In this document: positions 17,149-26,630 of the stretch, piece after piece
Layout of the letters: every line of letters begins with the position of its first letter
Numbering within the stretch: the first letter of the stretch is position 1
From: CAJGBR01 sp045637425
GTDB lineage: Bacteria; Bacteroidota; Bacteroidia; Bacteroidales; Rikenellaceae
DNA length: 64,000 bases
Direction: 5' to 3'
Assembly: GCA_045637425.1 (NCBI GenBank)
Contig: JAZTZL010000006.1
Location: 62,001 to 126,000, forward strand
The notes under the pieces: model-generated
Told to the model about the DNA's origin: nothing
The model's database searches: none
Seen by the model: the letters and a program-made list of their open reading frames with translations, nothing else
Program-made: the position numbers and the translations under genes

Positions 17149-17913
17149 ATGTTGAAACTTACCTTTTTGGGTACCGGGACATCACAAGGTGTTCCGGTAG
17201 TATCTTGTGAATGTGAGGTTTGTCAATCGCAAGACAGTAAAGACAAACGCCTCAGATCCTCGGTATTAATCGAAACCGAAGGGCGTACATTTGTCATTGA
17301 CTGCGGTCCTGACTTCCGACAACAGATGCTCAATGCAAATGTCAAACACATCGATGCTGTGCTGCTGACTCACGAACATCGCGATCATATCGGTGGGCTC
17401 GACGATTTACGCGCATTCAATTACACCCAAAACGAGGCAATACAGGTCTACTGCGAACAGCGAGTCCAGGAGGCAGTCAAGCAAAATATCCCCTACGCAT
17501 TTGCCGAGGTGCGCTATCCAGGAGTTCCCGAAATTAACATTTGTAACATAGAAAATAAAGGTTTTAATATCTGTGGAATTGAAATTATCCCTATTCGTGG
17601 ATATCATTACAAATTGCCGGTTTTGGGATTTAGGATTGGTCCATTGTGTTACATTACAGATATGAATGCAATTGACAATAGTGAGCTTGAAAAGATAAAA
17701 GGCGTTGATACACTTGTGATTAATGCCCTGAGATTCGAGCCACACATATCACATTTCACCCTAAACGAAGCGATTGATATTATAAATAAAGTTGCACCAA
17801 GACAGGCCTACTTGACACATTTATCACATCAAATAGGCTCGCACAAAGAACTGAGTAAACAACTGCCTCAAAATGTAAAATTAGCCTTTGATGGTTTAAT
17901 CTTACAAATGTAA
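17149..17913 (+). CDS. MBL-fold metallo-hydrolase, PhnP-like
   Basis: A 254-residue metallo-beta-lactamase-fold enzyme. The metal motif THEHRDHIGG includes H75, H77, D79 and H80. An N-terminal cysteine cluster (C20, C22, C25) resembles the structural zinc site of PhnP-type phosphodiesterases, and the start TFLGTGTSQGVPV is also typical. PhnP itself hydrolyses cyclic ribose phosphates in phosphonate use, but no phosphonate genes are present, so the substrate is unknown. It lies between the sugar mutase and SDR genes. Confidence 0.85.
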   Translation: MLKLTFLGTGTSQGVPVVSCECEVCQSQDSKDKRLRSSVLIETEGRTFVIDCGPDFRQQMLNANVKHIDAVLLTHEHRDHIGGLDDLRAFNYTQNEAIQVYCEQRVQEAVKQNIPYAFAEVRYPGVPEINICNIENKGFNICGIEIIPIRGYHYKLPVLGFRIGPLCYITDMNAIDNSELEKIKGVDTLVINALRFEPHISHFTLNEAIDIINKVAPRQAYLTHLSHQIGSHKELSKQLPQNVKLAFDGLILQM

Positions 17914-17952
17914 TTACAATTAAACTTTACACTTGTAACTAAATATATTAAA

Positions 17953-18756
17953 ATGAATTTCAATAATAAAGTAGTCGTAATCACAGGCGCATCATCAGGA
18001 ATCGGACTCGCATTGTCCCAGGAATTCTCCGCAAAGGGAGCTAAGGTCGTGATGGGCGCAAGAAGTGAAGACAAATTGCAGGAGATTGCAAAGGAACTGC
18101 CCAATGAATCTCTGTTCGTCAAAACAGACGTAACCCAAGAGAATGAGTGCAAAACTTTGATTGCAAAGACAATAGAACGTTTCGGCAAGATTGACGTATT
18201 AATATGCAATGCAGGCCTTTCAATGCGAGCATTGTACGATGATGTAGATATGTCAGTAATACACAAATTAATGGACGTAAACTTTTGGGGTACAGCATAT
18301 TGTATCAAGTACGCCCTGCCCTATATCCAACAGACAAAAGGGTCGATTGTAGCTGTTTCGTCTGTTGCGGGATTCCACGGACTCCCAGCTCGCACGGGAT
18401 ACTCTGCATCAAAGTACGCAATACACGGACTTATGGACACCATTCGTGTTGAAAATCTAAAGAAAGGTATTCACGTTATGATTGTTGCTCCAGGTTTCAC
18501 TGCATCTAACGTTCGTTTTTCAGCACTCACAGCAGATGGTTCACCTCAAGGCGAAACTCCACGCAAAGAGGATAAGATGATGACTGCCAATGAGGTAGCA
18601 CGTAGAATTATGAAAGGTGTACATAAAAGAAAACGCACGGTACTGATGGATTTCAATGGCAGAGCAACGGTCTTTATAAAGAAATTTGCACCTCGCCTGC
18701 TCGATATTCTTTACTACAACCATATGGCCAAGGAGCCAAATTCTCCGCTAAAATAG
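17953..18756 (+). CDS. Short-chain dehydrogenase/reductase (SDR)
   Basis: A 267-residue classical SDR. The cofactor motif TGASSGIG is at 11-18, NAG at 86-88, the catalytic serine near 137, and YxxxK at Y150/K154 in GYSASKYAIHG. The arginine-bearing first turns (MGARSED) suggest an NADP(H) preference. The basic C-terminus (KKFAPRLLDILYY) resembles membrane-associated members acting on lipids. The substrate is unknown. It converges with rlmH at a shared bidirectional terminator. Confidence 0.87.
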   Translation: MNFNNKVVVITGASSGIGLALSQEFSAKGAKVVMGARSEDKLQEIAKELPNESLFVKTDVTQENECKTLIAKTIERFGKIDVLICNAGLSMRALYDDVDMSVIHKLMDVNFWGTAYCIKYALPYIQQTKGSIVAVSSVAGFHGLPARTGYSASKYAIHGLMDTIRVENLKKGIHVMIVAPGFTASNVRFSALTADGSPQGETPRKEDKMMTANEVARRIMKGVHKRKRTVLMDFNGRATVFIKKFAPRLLDILYYNHMAKEPNSPLK

Positions 18757-18764
18757 ACAAAAAG

Positions 18765-18790
18765 AACTCCGAGAAATCGGAGTTTTTTTT
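18765..18790. terminator. Bidirectional terminator shared by the SDR gene and rlmH
   Basis: AACTCCGA (18765-18772), a GAAA loop and TCGGAGTT (18777-18784), followed by a T run to 18790. A shorter A run at 18759-18763 serves the minus strand. The rlmH stop codon (18791-18789) sits within the T run. Confidence 0.85.
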
Positions 18791-19262
18791 ATTCGTGATG
18801 ATAAGGTTCATTATTTAGAATTGTAAACGCCCGATATAATTGCTCAAGAAAAATTAGTCGGACCATCTGGTGAGAAAAGGTCATTTTCGACAATGAAATC
18901 TTTTCATTAGCAGCACTATATACATCTTCAGAAAAGCCATACGGACCGCCGATTACAAAGTTCACATTCTTCACTCCGGAGTTAAATCTCGCTTGAATCC
19001 ATTTAGAAAACTCCAATGATGTCATCTGCTTGCCATTAGCATCAAGCAAAACCGTATAACTTGAACTAGCAAGCTGATTAATAATCAGTTCTCCTTCTTT
19101 TTTACACTGTTCGTCGTGCGAAATTTTCGCAGCATTTTTCAAGTCAGGGATTATCTGCAGTGAAAATTTAGTGTAATGACTCAGGCGCTTTTTATACACA
19201 TCAATTGCCTGATTCAAATAATCAGCATCTGTCTTTCCTATAGCCAATAAGTTAATATTCAT
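18789..19262 (-). CDS. rlmH: 23S rRNA pseudouridine-1915 N3-methyltransferase RlmH
   Basis: A 157-residue SPOUT methyltransferase acting on pseudouridine 1915 in helix 69 of 23S rRNA. The SAM-binding knot motif FVIGGPYGF is at about 102-110, and the C-terminal signature SHQMVRLIFLEQLYRAF ends in NEPYHHE, as expected. It is the last gene of a leftward run, 9 bp after the degenerate GH2-like gene. Confidence 0.95.
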   Translation of the reverse strand: MNINLLAIGKTDADYLNQAIDVYKKRLSHYTKFSLQIIPDLKNAAKISHDEQCKKEGELIINQLASSSYTVLLDANGKQMTSLEFSKWIQARFNSGVKNVNFVIGGPYGFSEDVYSAANEKISLSKMTFSHQMVRLIFLEQLYRAFTILNNEPYHHE

Positions 19263-19271
19263 CTTATTACA

Positions 19272-20729
19272 CTAATTTATCTCATCATTATTCCACTCAC
19301 CTGCCGCACCTTTGAAAACAATGGGACGCACCGAATCGAGTTCATTCTTAAAATAGAGATAAGACTTCTTGTAATTATAGCCATTGAACTCAGAATTACC
19401 TAAAGACCAACCGATTACACACGAATAATTTCTATTTCGCAGGTATGTATTCAAACAGCGCTCATAAAAGTATTTAAGTAATTCCGGAGCATTTGCGATA
19501 TTCTTGATTTCATCATCAATTACGGGTGAAATATCCACAGCATCAATAACATACATACCTTTTTGAGTGCATATCTCATAAAACATAGGTGTCTGTGGGA
19601 TAGTGAGAAGAAAAGTGTTGTATCCCTGTTTTTTTGCTTGAATAATTTTATATTGCAATTCCCTCTTTGATAAATTATTATAGCTATAATCTAAAGTTTT
19701 AATTGAGGTACGCACTCCATTAATCTCAAGAGTTTTATTATCATAATTCAAAGTTCTAAAACCAAATTCGAATGGGACATATTCGGTAAAATCGCCATCT
19801 TTCTTGGTTCGCATCATCAACTTATAAGTCACAGGATTTACACCACTCCACTTTTCGACTTTATCAATTCGACCTTCAAACACAAGCGTATCTCGCCCTA
19901 ATCCACTGATTGTCACATCTCTGTAATTATATCGAATCAATTCGCCCTTACTATTCATCAAGTCGTAATAAATCGTACCCGCCTCAGCAAAATTGCGCCC
20001 ATTGGCTACAATCATTTTCAATTCAAACAGCCCATTCCGACCTGTCGAATCATATCTGGTTACCAATTCAAAGTCTTCGATTCTAAACTTAGGCGCAGAT
20101 GTTAGGTTGATATCACCAATCTGAGCTGCAGGCGAAGTAATGTATCGGCCAGATGACAAGAATGTACCTACAGAATAACGATCAAGCGCAATCTTAATCG
20201 AGTTAATTCCTTCGCGCACAAATCCTGTAATATTAAATTTAACAAAATCCTTACTATCAGCAATGTAATCCACCTTACTTCCATTAATAGTTAAGGTAAC
20301 ACCCACGGCCTTAGGATTGTTTATTTCAATAAAAGTTTCTCGATCAAGCCACTCTTGAGTCAACTCAAATTCACGTTCAATAGTACATTGCTCAATATTT
20401 TTCAACGCATCAAGCGACTCACGGCTTTTGTATACCAAATTACGCTTATGCTCATTGGCATTCTGGCTCCAAATGCCAGGGATCTTCACAATTGATGTTC
20501 CGTTAGTTTGTGAAGAAATCTTCCAATATCCATTGAGAGACATCACAAACGGACTCTGCATAGGAGTAACTGCCACAGCTTCGTCTCTTGTTAGATACCT
20601 ATCCAAGCGAGTCGAATATACAACCTCTCTAAACTTTGATCGATTGATATTCTGAGCATTAGATATTTCAATCACATTTGTAAACACTAAAATTACAAAT
20701 GTAAAATATCGCAAAAATCTATCTATCAT
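19272..20729 (-). CDS. Secreted GH2 (LacZ-like) protein, truncated and lacking catalytic glutamates
   Basis: About 485 residues from the ATG at 20729, which overlaps the der stop as TAATG. A signal peptide ends near residue 25 (ISNA/Q). The fold order matches beta-galactosidase. A jelly-roll sugar-binding domain (about 58-215; FVMSLNGYWKIS, FDVREGIN-like turn) is followed by an Ig-like domain (about 216-325). The barrel then begins (NGVRTSIKTLDYS at about 337-349; GMYVIDAVDIS at 391-401). The family acid/base motif SLGNE reads SLGNSE (442-447), and the protein stops 485 residues in, before the nucleophile region. It is therefore probably a non-catalytic pseudoenzyme or a carbohydrate-binding protein. 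An upstream in-frame ATG at 20777 would remove the signal peptide from the N-terminus. Confidence 0.7.
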   Translation of the reverse strand: MIDRFLRYFTFVILVFTNVIEISNAQNINRSKFREVVYSTRLDRYLTRDEAVAVTPMQSPFVMSLNGYWKISSQTNGTSIVKIPGIWSQNANEHKRNLVYKSRESLDALKNIEQCTIEREFELTQEWLDRETFIEINNPKAVGVTLTINGSKVDYIADSKDFVKFNITGFVREGINSIKIALDRYSVGTFLSSGRYITSPAAQIGDINLTSAPKFRIEDFELVTRYDSTGRNGLFELKMIVANGRNFAEAGTIYYDLMNSKGELIRYNYRDVTISGLGRDTLVFEGRIDKVEKWSGVNPVTYKLMMRTKKDGDFTEYVPFEFGFRTLNYDNKTLEINGVRTSIKTLDYSYNNLSKRELQYKIIQAKKQGYNTFLLTIPQTPMFYEICTQKGMYVIDAVDISPVIDDEIKNIANAPELLKYFYERCLNTYLRNRNYSCVIGWSLGNSEFNGYNYKKSYLYFKNELDSVRPIVFKGAAGEWNNDEIN

Positions 20730-22033
20730 TACTTTTGTCGGAAATATATTAAGATTGGAACACCTTGGAAATCCCACTGACTTCTCAGCTTATTCTCAAG
20801 GAAACGTCTATACGGATCCTTAATGTACTGCGGCAGATTAGCAAAGAAAGCAAACGCTGGAGTCGGAGATGCCAACTGTGTTACATACTTGATTTTAACA
20901 TACTTACCTTTTATTGATGGAGGCGGAGTCTCCTCGATTATTGGCAGGAAGTATTCATTAAGAACAGATGTAGTCAATTTGCGCTGACGATTTTCATAAA
21001 CCCGAATCGCATTTTGCAACACATCATAAATTCTCAACTTATTTATCACAGAAGTAAAAATAATGGGCACATCATTAAACGGAGCCAGCTTTTTCTTGAG
21101 CAGTTCAGTATAATCGCGCATAGTATTATTCTGTTTTTCAACAAGATCCCATTTATTTACAACTACTACACACCCCTTCTTATTTCGCACAATCAATTGG
21201 AAAATATTCATATCCTGCGACTCAATACCTTGCGTAGCATCAAGCATCAGAATACAAATATCCGAATTCTCGATGGCACGAATAGACCTCATAACAGAGT
21301 AAAATTCCAAATCCTCGGTAACCTTTCCCTTCTTTCTAAGACCTGCTGTATCAACAAGATAAAAGTCCATTCCAAACTTATTGTAGCGTGTAGAAATAGA
21401 ATCTCGAGTAGTTCCCGCAATCGGAGTCACAATATTCCTTTCATCACCAAGCAATGCGTTTGTGAGCGACGATTTTCCGACATTCGGTCTACCAACAACT
21501 GTGATTTTGGGAAGACTATCATCTACAACACTCTCCTCTTTTTCAGGAAGATACTCCAAAATCTTATCCATCAAATCACCCGTACCGCTACCGGTCATTG
21601 AAGATATACTAATAGGCTCACCAAGCCCGAATCCAAAAAATTCACCTGTCAAATAAAGTTGGTCACTATTGTCGACTTTATTCACTACGGTAATCACCTT
21701 TTTAGTTGTACGGCGCAAAATATCAGCTATTTCCATATCAACATCAGTAATACCCGTAGAAACCTCTACCATAAATAATATAAGGTCAGCCTCGTCGATA
21801 GCGAGCGCTACCTGCTTGCGAATTTCACCTTCAAAAATATCGTCAGAGTTTACAACATAACCACCTGTATCTATAACTGAAAATTCGCGTCCGTTCCAAT
21901 CTGTTGTTCCGTAGTGACGGTCACGAGTCGTTCCTGCCATATCATTCACGATGGCTTTGCGCATACCGACCAATCTGTTAAATAAGGTACTCTTGCCCAC
22001 ATTGGGACGACCTACAATCGCTACAATACTCAT
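20729..22033 (-). CDS. der: Ribosome-assembly GTPase Der (EngA)
   Basis: A 434-residue double-GTPase needed for 50S subunit maturation. Two G1 motifs, GRPNVGKST (8-16) and GRPNVGKSS (about 182), each have their DTxG ([15 protein letters not shown]) and NKxD (NKVD, NKWD) motifs. A C-terminal KH-like domain follows. Its stop codon overlaps the start of the GH2-like gene by one base. A possible -7 element lies 23-30 bp upstream. Confidence 0.96.
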   Translation of the reverse strand: MSIVAIVGRPNVGKSTLFNRLVGMRKAIVNDMAGTTRDRHYGTTDWNGREFSVIDTGGYVVNSDDIFEGEIRKQVALAIDEADLILFMVEVSTGITDVDMEIADILRRTTKKVITVVNKVDNSDQLYLTGEFFGFGLGEPISISSMTGSGTGDLMDKILEYLPEKEESVVDDSLPKITVVGRPNVGKSSLTNALLGDERNIVTPIAGTTRDSISTRYNKFGMDFYLVDTAGLRKKGKVTEDLEFYSVMRSIRAIENSDICILMLDATQGIESQDMNIFQLIVRNKKGCVVVVNKWDLVEKQNNTMRDYTELLKKKLAPFNDVPIIFTSVINKLRIYDVLQNAIRVYENRQRKLTTSVLNEYFLPIIEETPPPSIKGKYVKIKYVTQLASPTPAFAFFANLPQYIKDPYRRFLENKLRSQWDFQGVPILIYFRQK

Positions 22034-22055
22034 TTTATAATATGTTTAATTTGTG

Positions 22056-22063
22056 CAAATGTA
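22056..22063 (-). promoter_or_regulatory. Putative -7 element of der
   Basis: Minus-strand TACATTTG matches TAnnTTTG in the 66-bp gap between uvrA and der. No suitable -33 element was seen, so der may also be reached by read-through from uvrA. Confidence 0.3.
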
Positions 22064-22099
22064 CGAAAAAAAACGAGAATATCTTTACCTAATGTTCAT

Positions 22100-24937
22100 T
22101 TATTGTTTCGCAAATAGTTCTTTAAGATAGTGCCCTGTGTAACTTGCAGTTACTTGCGCCACGTCTTCTGGAGTACCTTCAGCAAGCACTCGACCACCAC
22201 CTACTCCACCTTCGGGTCCCATATCCACCAGCCAATCGGCAACCTTAATTACATCGAGATTATGCTCGATTACAATTAAGCTATTTCCCTTATCTACAAG
22301 TTTTTGCAGCACATCAAGTAACACTTTGACATCTTCGAAATGCAGCCCCGTTGTTGGCTCATCAAGAATATACAAAGTCTTTCCGGTATCTCGTTTCGAT
22401 AGTTCAGTAGCGAGTTTTATTCGCTGACTTTCGCCGCCAGAGAGCGTAGTGCAAGGCTGCCCCAGAGTGAGATATCCGAGTCCGACTTCCTGAATAGCCT
22501 TCAATTTTGTATATATTGCAGGGACATTTTCAAAGAATTCAACTGCCTGATTAACAGTAAAATTTAGGACATCATTAATACTCTTTCCACGATATTTCAC
22601 AGCCAGTGTTTCTGCATTATACCGTAATCCGCCACACGATTTGCAAGTTACATAAACATCTGGCAGAAAGTTCATTTCCATTGCCATAACTCCCACACCT
22701 TTACACTCTTCACAGCGTCCTCCTTTCACATTGAACGAGAAGCGACTGCTCTTAAAACCTCTAATTTTCGCATCGGGCGTAGCCTCAAACAGATTGCGAA
22801 TATCGGTAAAAACATTAGTATATGTAGTAGGATTACTTCTTGGCGAGCGACCAATCGGAGATTGGTCTACAACAATCAGTTTATCAATATATTCAAGTCC
22901 TTCAACTCTACTAAATTCTAGCGGTCTTTCATAGGAATTATAGAGTTTTTGCGAGAGTATATTTTTCAGTGTTCCATTGATCAATGATGATTTTCCGCTA
23001 CCACTCACCCCCGTAACGCAGACAAAAACACCCAGCGGAAATTTCACAGTCACATTTTTCAGATTGTGCCCCTTTGCGCCAAAAATTGTAAGAGTTTTAT
23101 CCGTAATCTCGCGCCTTTTTTCGGGCATATCAATACGTCTAATTTGGTTTAGGTAATCTGCAGTAATAGATTTACATTCAAGAATTTGTTCAATAGTACC
23201 CTGCCCTACAATTTGCCCACCGCGCTTACCTGCTCCGGGACCGACATCAACAATCCAATCCGCACTACGAATCATATCCTCGTCGTGCTCAACAACAATT
23301 ACCGAGTTGCCCGCATCTCGCAGTGCTTTCAGACTATCAATCAGTTTTCGATTATCGCGTTGATGTAGTCCGATACTCGGCTCGTCAAGAATATACAGCA
23401 CATTCACAAGTTTTGAACCTATCTGCGTAGCAAGTCTGATTCTCTGCCCCTCACCTCCTGAGAGCGATGCAGAAGCGCGACTCAGCGACAAATAACCTAA
23501 CCCCACTTCGAGCAAAAATCTCAATCGAGCCCTAATCTCTTTAAGAATATCGTGAGCTATAATCTGTTGCTTATTAGACATTTTACTCTCAATATCAGCA
23601 AACCACACCGAGAGTTCGTCAATACTCATATCAGACACCTCGGCAATATTCTTACCCGCAACCTTAAAATACAGAGCCTCGTGATTCAATCGCGAACCGC
23701 CACATAAACTACATTTTTCGTGTCTCAAGAACTGCTCTTTCCACTTCGCACCTTTTGTTACAGTTGTATCCTCAAGCTGCTGTTCGATAAACTCCTCGAC
23801 ACCCTCCCATCTGACCATATAGTAACTAGCCACTCCTGCGACCTTATTTTCCACCTTAAGTGGCTCAGCATCACCATATATAACAGCTTTCAGAGCCTCT
23901 TCAGAAAGCGATTTTACAGGATCTGCGAGCGTAAATCCATAACGCTCAGCCAATGCCTCGAGCTTAGCCTTAACAAATGGCGACTGATGTTTCCCAAGCG
24001 GAGTTATACCACCTTGATTTATAGACTTTTCCGCATCAGGTATTATTTTATCCAAATCATATACAGCCTCACTTCCGAGTCCATTACATTTAGGACAAGC
24101 TCCGTGTGGCGAATTGAATGAGAATGAGTGAGGCGCAGGTTCATTGAATGATATTCCCGTAGTCGGGCACATTAAGTGCCTACTAAAGTAACGAGCCCTA
24201 TCTTCCTGATAATCATACAACATAATTGTTCCCTTACCCTGTTTCATCGCATTCTGCAATGAGGTAGCGAGTCTTTGGCGATTATCCTCGCGCGCAACGA
24301 GTCTGTCTACAACGAGTTCAATGTCGTGAATCTTGTAGCGATCAAGTCTCATATTACCGTGAATTTCAACTATCTCGCCATCAACTCGAGCAAGTACATA
24401 TCCTTTTTTCTGCAACGACTCAAACAGATCTCGGTAATGCCCCTTACGACCCTTGACCAAAGGAGCCAAAAGTGCAATTTTCTTTTGAGCAAACTCATTA
24501 AGTATAAGGTCTATAATTTGATTATCAGTATAATGCACCATCTCTTCGCCTGTTTCTGGCGAATATGCAACCGACGCCTTCGCAAAGAGAAGTCTCAGAA
24601 AATCACCTATCTCAGTAATAGTCCCCACAGTCGAACGAGGGTTCTTATTTGTTGTTTTCTGCTCGATGGCTATAACCGGACTCAGTCCTGTAATCTTCTC
24701 AACATCAGGGCGTTCCATTACACCAATAAACTGACGAGCATAAGAGGAAAAAGTCTCCATATATCGTCGCTGTCCCTCGGCATAAATCGTATCAAAAGCA
24801 AGTGAAGATTTACCACTGCCAGACAGGCCTGTAATCACGGTAAGTTTATTATGAGGAATTACCACATCTACATTTTTGAGATTATGCACTTTAGCACCAG
24901 TTATCTCAATTAAATTTTCACCCTTTTTCATCTTCAA
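22100..24937 (-). CDS. uvrA: Excinuclease ABC subunit UvrA
   Basis: A 945-residue DNA-damage recognition ATPase of nucleotide excision repair. Two ABC modules are visible, with Walker A sites GLSGSGKSS and GVSGSGKSS and signatures LSGGEGQR and LSGGESQR. The zinc clusters CPKCNGLG, CSLCGGSR and CEECKGVG...CKSCGG are also present. The length is standard. The gene lies 3 bp after the nitrilase-family gene, so the two are almost certainly co-transcribed. uvrB and uvrC are not in the window. Confidence 0.97.
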   Translation of the reverse strand: MKMKKGENLIEITGAKVHNLKNVDVVIPHNKLTVITGLSGSGKSSLAFDTIYAEGQRRYMETFSSYARQFIGVMERPDVEKITGLSPVIAIEQKTTNKNPRSTVGTITEIGDFLRLLFAKASVAYSPETGEEMVHYTDNQIIDLILNEFAQKKIALLAPLVKGRKGHYRDLFESLQKKGYVLARVDGEIVEIHGNMRLDRYKIHDIELVVDRLVAREDNRQRLATSLQNAMKQGKGTIMLYDYQEDRARYFSRHLMCPTTGISFNEPAPHSFSFNSPHGACPKCNGLGSEAVYDLDKIIPDAEKSINQGGITPLGKHQSPFVKAKLEALAERYGFTLADPVKSLSEEALKAVIYGDAEPLKVENKVAGVASYYMVRWEGVEEFIEQQLEDTTVTKGAKWKEQFLRHEKCSLCGGSRLNHEALYFKVAGKNIAEVSDMSIDELSVWFADIESKMSNKQQIIAHDILKEIRARLRFLLEVGLGYLSLSRASASLSGGEGQRIRLATQIGSKLVNVLYILDEPSIGLHQRDNRKLIDSLKALRDAGNSVIVVEHDEDMIRSADWIVDVGPGAGKRGGQIVGQGTIEQILECKSITADYLNQIRRIDMPEKRREITDKTLTIFGAKGHNLKNVTVKFPLGVFVCVTGVSGSGKSSLINGTLKNILSQKLYNSYERPLEFSRVEGLEYIDKLIVVDQSPIGRSPRSNPTTYTNVFTDIRNLFEATPDAKIRGFKSSRFSFNVKGGRCEECKGVGVMAMEMNFLPDVYVTCKSCGGLRYNAETLAVKYRGKSINDVLNFTVNQAVEFFENVPAIYTKLKAIQEVGLGYLTLGQPCTTLSGGESQRIKLATELSKRDTGKTLYILDEPTTGLHFEDVKVLLDVLQKLVDKGNSLIVIEHNLDVIKVADWLVDMGPEGGVGGGRVLAEGTPEDVAQVTASYTGHYLKELFAKQ

Positions 24938-24940
24938 ATC

Positions 24941-25696
24941 CTACTTTATAACAAAGGCATCTGCATCTAATTGCACGGGAAATTTTACCCGAAATTGCTG
25001 GAGTTTATCCTGCTCCAAAACGGCAGTCACACTATCTGAACTATTAGTTGAAATAACATCACCTTTATAATTCAATATCATAGAGTTACCAATGTAATTT
25101 ACTTTCTCATCTTGCCCCATTCGGTTAGCTGCGATCACATAGCAAGAATTTTCCACTGCACGCGCTTTCAATAAAATTTCCCACGCAGAATTTCTCACTT
25201 CGGGCCAATTTGCCACATAAATAATTGCATCATAATCATTCAGATTTCGCGCCCAAATAGGAAATCTCAAATCATAACAAATTTGGAGTAAAAATCGCCA
25301 CCCCTTATATTCCATAACAACACGTTGATTGCCAGCAGTATAATGCTGATTTTCCTCGCCCATTCTAAACAGATGACGTTTATCATAGTGCGTAACCACA
25401 CCAGATGGCTCAACAAAGAATAACCTATTGAAATAGTGACCATTATCTACGATAGCCATAGACGTAACCATTGCCACACCAAAACGTTCAGCAGTCACAA
25501 TCAACCAATTAACAGTCTCTCCATCAGCAGGCTCTGCATCAACTTCAGGAGTCATTGAAAATCCCGTAGAAAACATCTCTGGCAACACGACAATATCCAC
25601 GTCATTATCAATGTTTTCGAGCCATTTTTCAACATTATCCCTATTTTTTTGAGGATTACGCCAAGCGATATCCATTTGAAAAAGTGCAATTTTCAT
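24941..25696 (-). CDS. Nitrilase-superfamily amidohydrolase (omega-amidase-like)
   Basis: A 251-residue carbon-nitrogen hydrolase. The catalytic triad is E40 (LPEMFSTGF), K106 (YDKRHLF) and C140 (LQICYDLRFP). The FSTGF and KRHLFRMGEE segments resemble YafV-type omega-amidases that repair or recycle 2-oxoglutaramate. I chose the ATG at 25694-25696 (MKIALFQMDI), where family members begin. The open frame runs 12 codons further upstream to 25732, but that extension crosses the putative promoter. It is the first gene of the leftward amidase-uvrA unit. Confidence 0.87.
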   Translation of the reverse strand: MKIALFQMDIAWRNPQKNRDNVEKWLENIDNDVDIVVLPEMFSTGFSMTPEVDAEPADGETVNWLIVTAERFGVAMVTSMAIVDNGHYFNRLFFVEPSGVVTHYDKRHLFRMGEENQHYTAGNQRVVMEYKGWRFLLQICYDLRFPIWARNLNDYDAIIYVANWPEVRNSAWEILLKARAVENSCYVIAANRMGQDEKVNYIGNSMILNYKGDVISTNSSDSVTAVLEQDKLQQFRVKFPVQLDADAFVIK

Positions 25697-25719
25697 ACTC
25701 CATAAATTTTGATAGCCTG

Positions 25720-25756
25720 CAAAGTTAGTCATTTATGAATAAATTTTGTAATTTTG
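25720..25756. promoter_or_regulatory. Divergent overlapping promoters (amidase and CvfB-like gene)
   Basis: Minus strand: TAACTTTG (25727-25720) lies 24 bp before the amidase ATG. Plus strand: TTAG (25725-25728), a 20-bp spacer and TAATTTTG (25749-25756) lie 23 bp before the CvfB-like ATG. The two sets overlap, so the promoters may exclude each other. Confidence 0.4.
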
Positions 25757-25778
25757 CAACTTAAAAACATCAAAAAAT

Positions 25779-26624
25779 ATGATTGAGTCAGGCAAATATC
25801 AAACACTCAGAATAGAACGCAACTCCGAATTCGGTCTATATCTGGCAGATGAAGAAGGTAATGAGGTATTGTTACCTAATCGCTACGTTACAAGCGAATT
25901 ACAAATCGGAAATACTATTGAAATATTTGTCTATAATGACTCTGAAGACCGTTTGGTAGCAACTACGGAAAAACCTCTGGCAACGGTTGGAGAGGTCGCA
26001 TTTCTAAAGGTAGTGGATAAGACTGTATATGGCGCATTTTTGGATTGGGGTCTACCCAAAGACTTGTTCGTACCGACTCGCAATCAACTGATGCGTATGG
26101 ACTTACACAAGTCATATCCAATTTTTATTTATATAGATTCAGTTACGGGACGTGTTACGGGAACCGCGCGACTCAACACATTTATCCGAAATGAAGATAT
26201 CGAACTTCAAGTTGGGGATAAGGTTGATTTTCTGGTAACTACACCGGTAAACAGAGGTTTCAGAGGTGTCATAAACAATAAGTATTGGGGCGTCATTTAC
26301 GAAAATCAGTTGTTCCGTAAAATTTCGATTGGGGACAAACTCGAAGTTTATGTTTCAAAAATTACTGAAGACAACAGAATTGACGTGACCCTGCAACAAC
26401 AAGGATTTGATGAAGTAAAATCAGCCTCTACAAAATTGCTTGAAATGCTCGAACTCAATGGCGGATTTATGGCACTCAACGATGCAAGTCGTCCTGAAGA
26501 TGTTTATAGTCAGACCAATATGAGTAAAAAAGTTTTCAAACGTGCAGTTGGCCGTTTGATGAAACTTGGCCGAGTTGAACAGACTCAAGAGGGAATAAAA
26601 CTTTTGAATAAACACTCAAAATAG
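25779..26624 (+). CDS. S1-like RNA-binding protein, CvfB family
   Basis: A 281-residue protein with consecutive S1/OB-like domains (around 5-65, 65-130 and 140-210) and a C-terminal winged-helix-like segment (MALNDASRPEDVYSQTNMSKKVFKRAVGRLMKLG). This matches the CvfB/YitL layout. CvfB in staphylococci affects virulence-gene expression through RNA binding; the role in Bacteroidales is not established. The signature GAFLDWGLPKDLFVP is characteristic. A DUF4954 gene follows after 6 bp. Confidence 0.85.
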   Translation: MIESGKYQTLRIERNSEFGLYLADEEGNEVLLPNRYVTSELQIGNTIEIFVYNDSEDRLVATTEKPLATVGEVAFLKVVDKTVYGAFLDWGLPKDLFVPTRNQLMRMDLHKSYPIFIYIDSVTGRVTGTARLNTFIRNEDIELQVGDKVDFLVTTPVNRGFRGVINNKYWGVIYENQLFRKISIGDKLEVYVSKITEDNRIDVTLQQQGFDEVKSASTKLLEMLELNGGFMALNDASRPEDVYSQTNMSKKVFKRAVGRLMKLGRVEQTQEGIKLLNKHSK

Positions 26625-26630
26625 TTTTAG

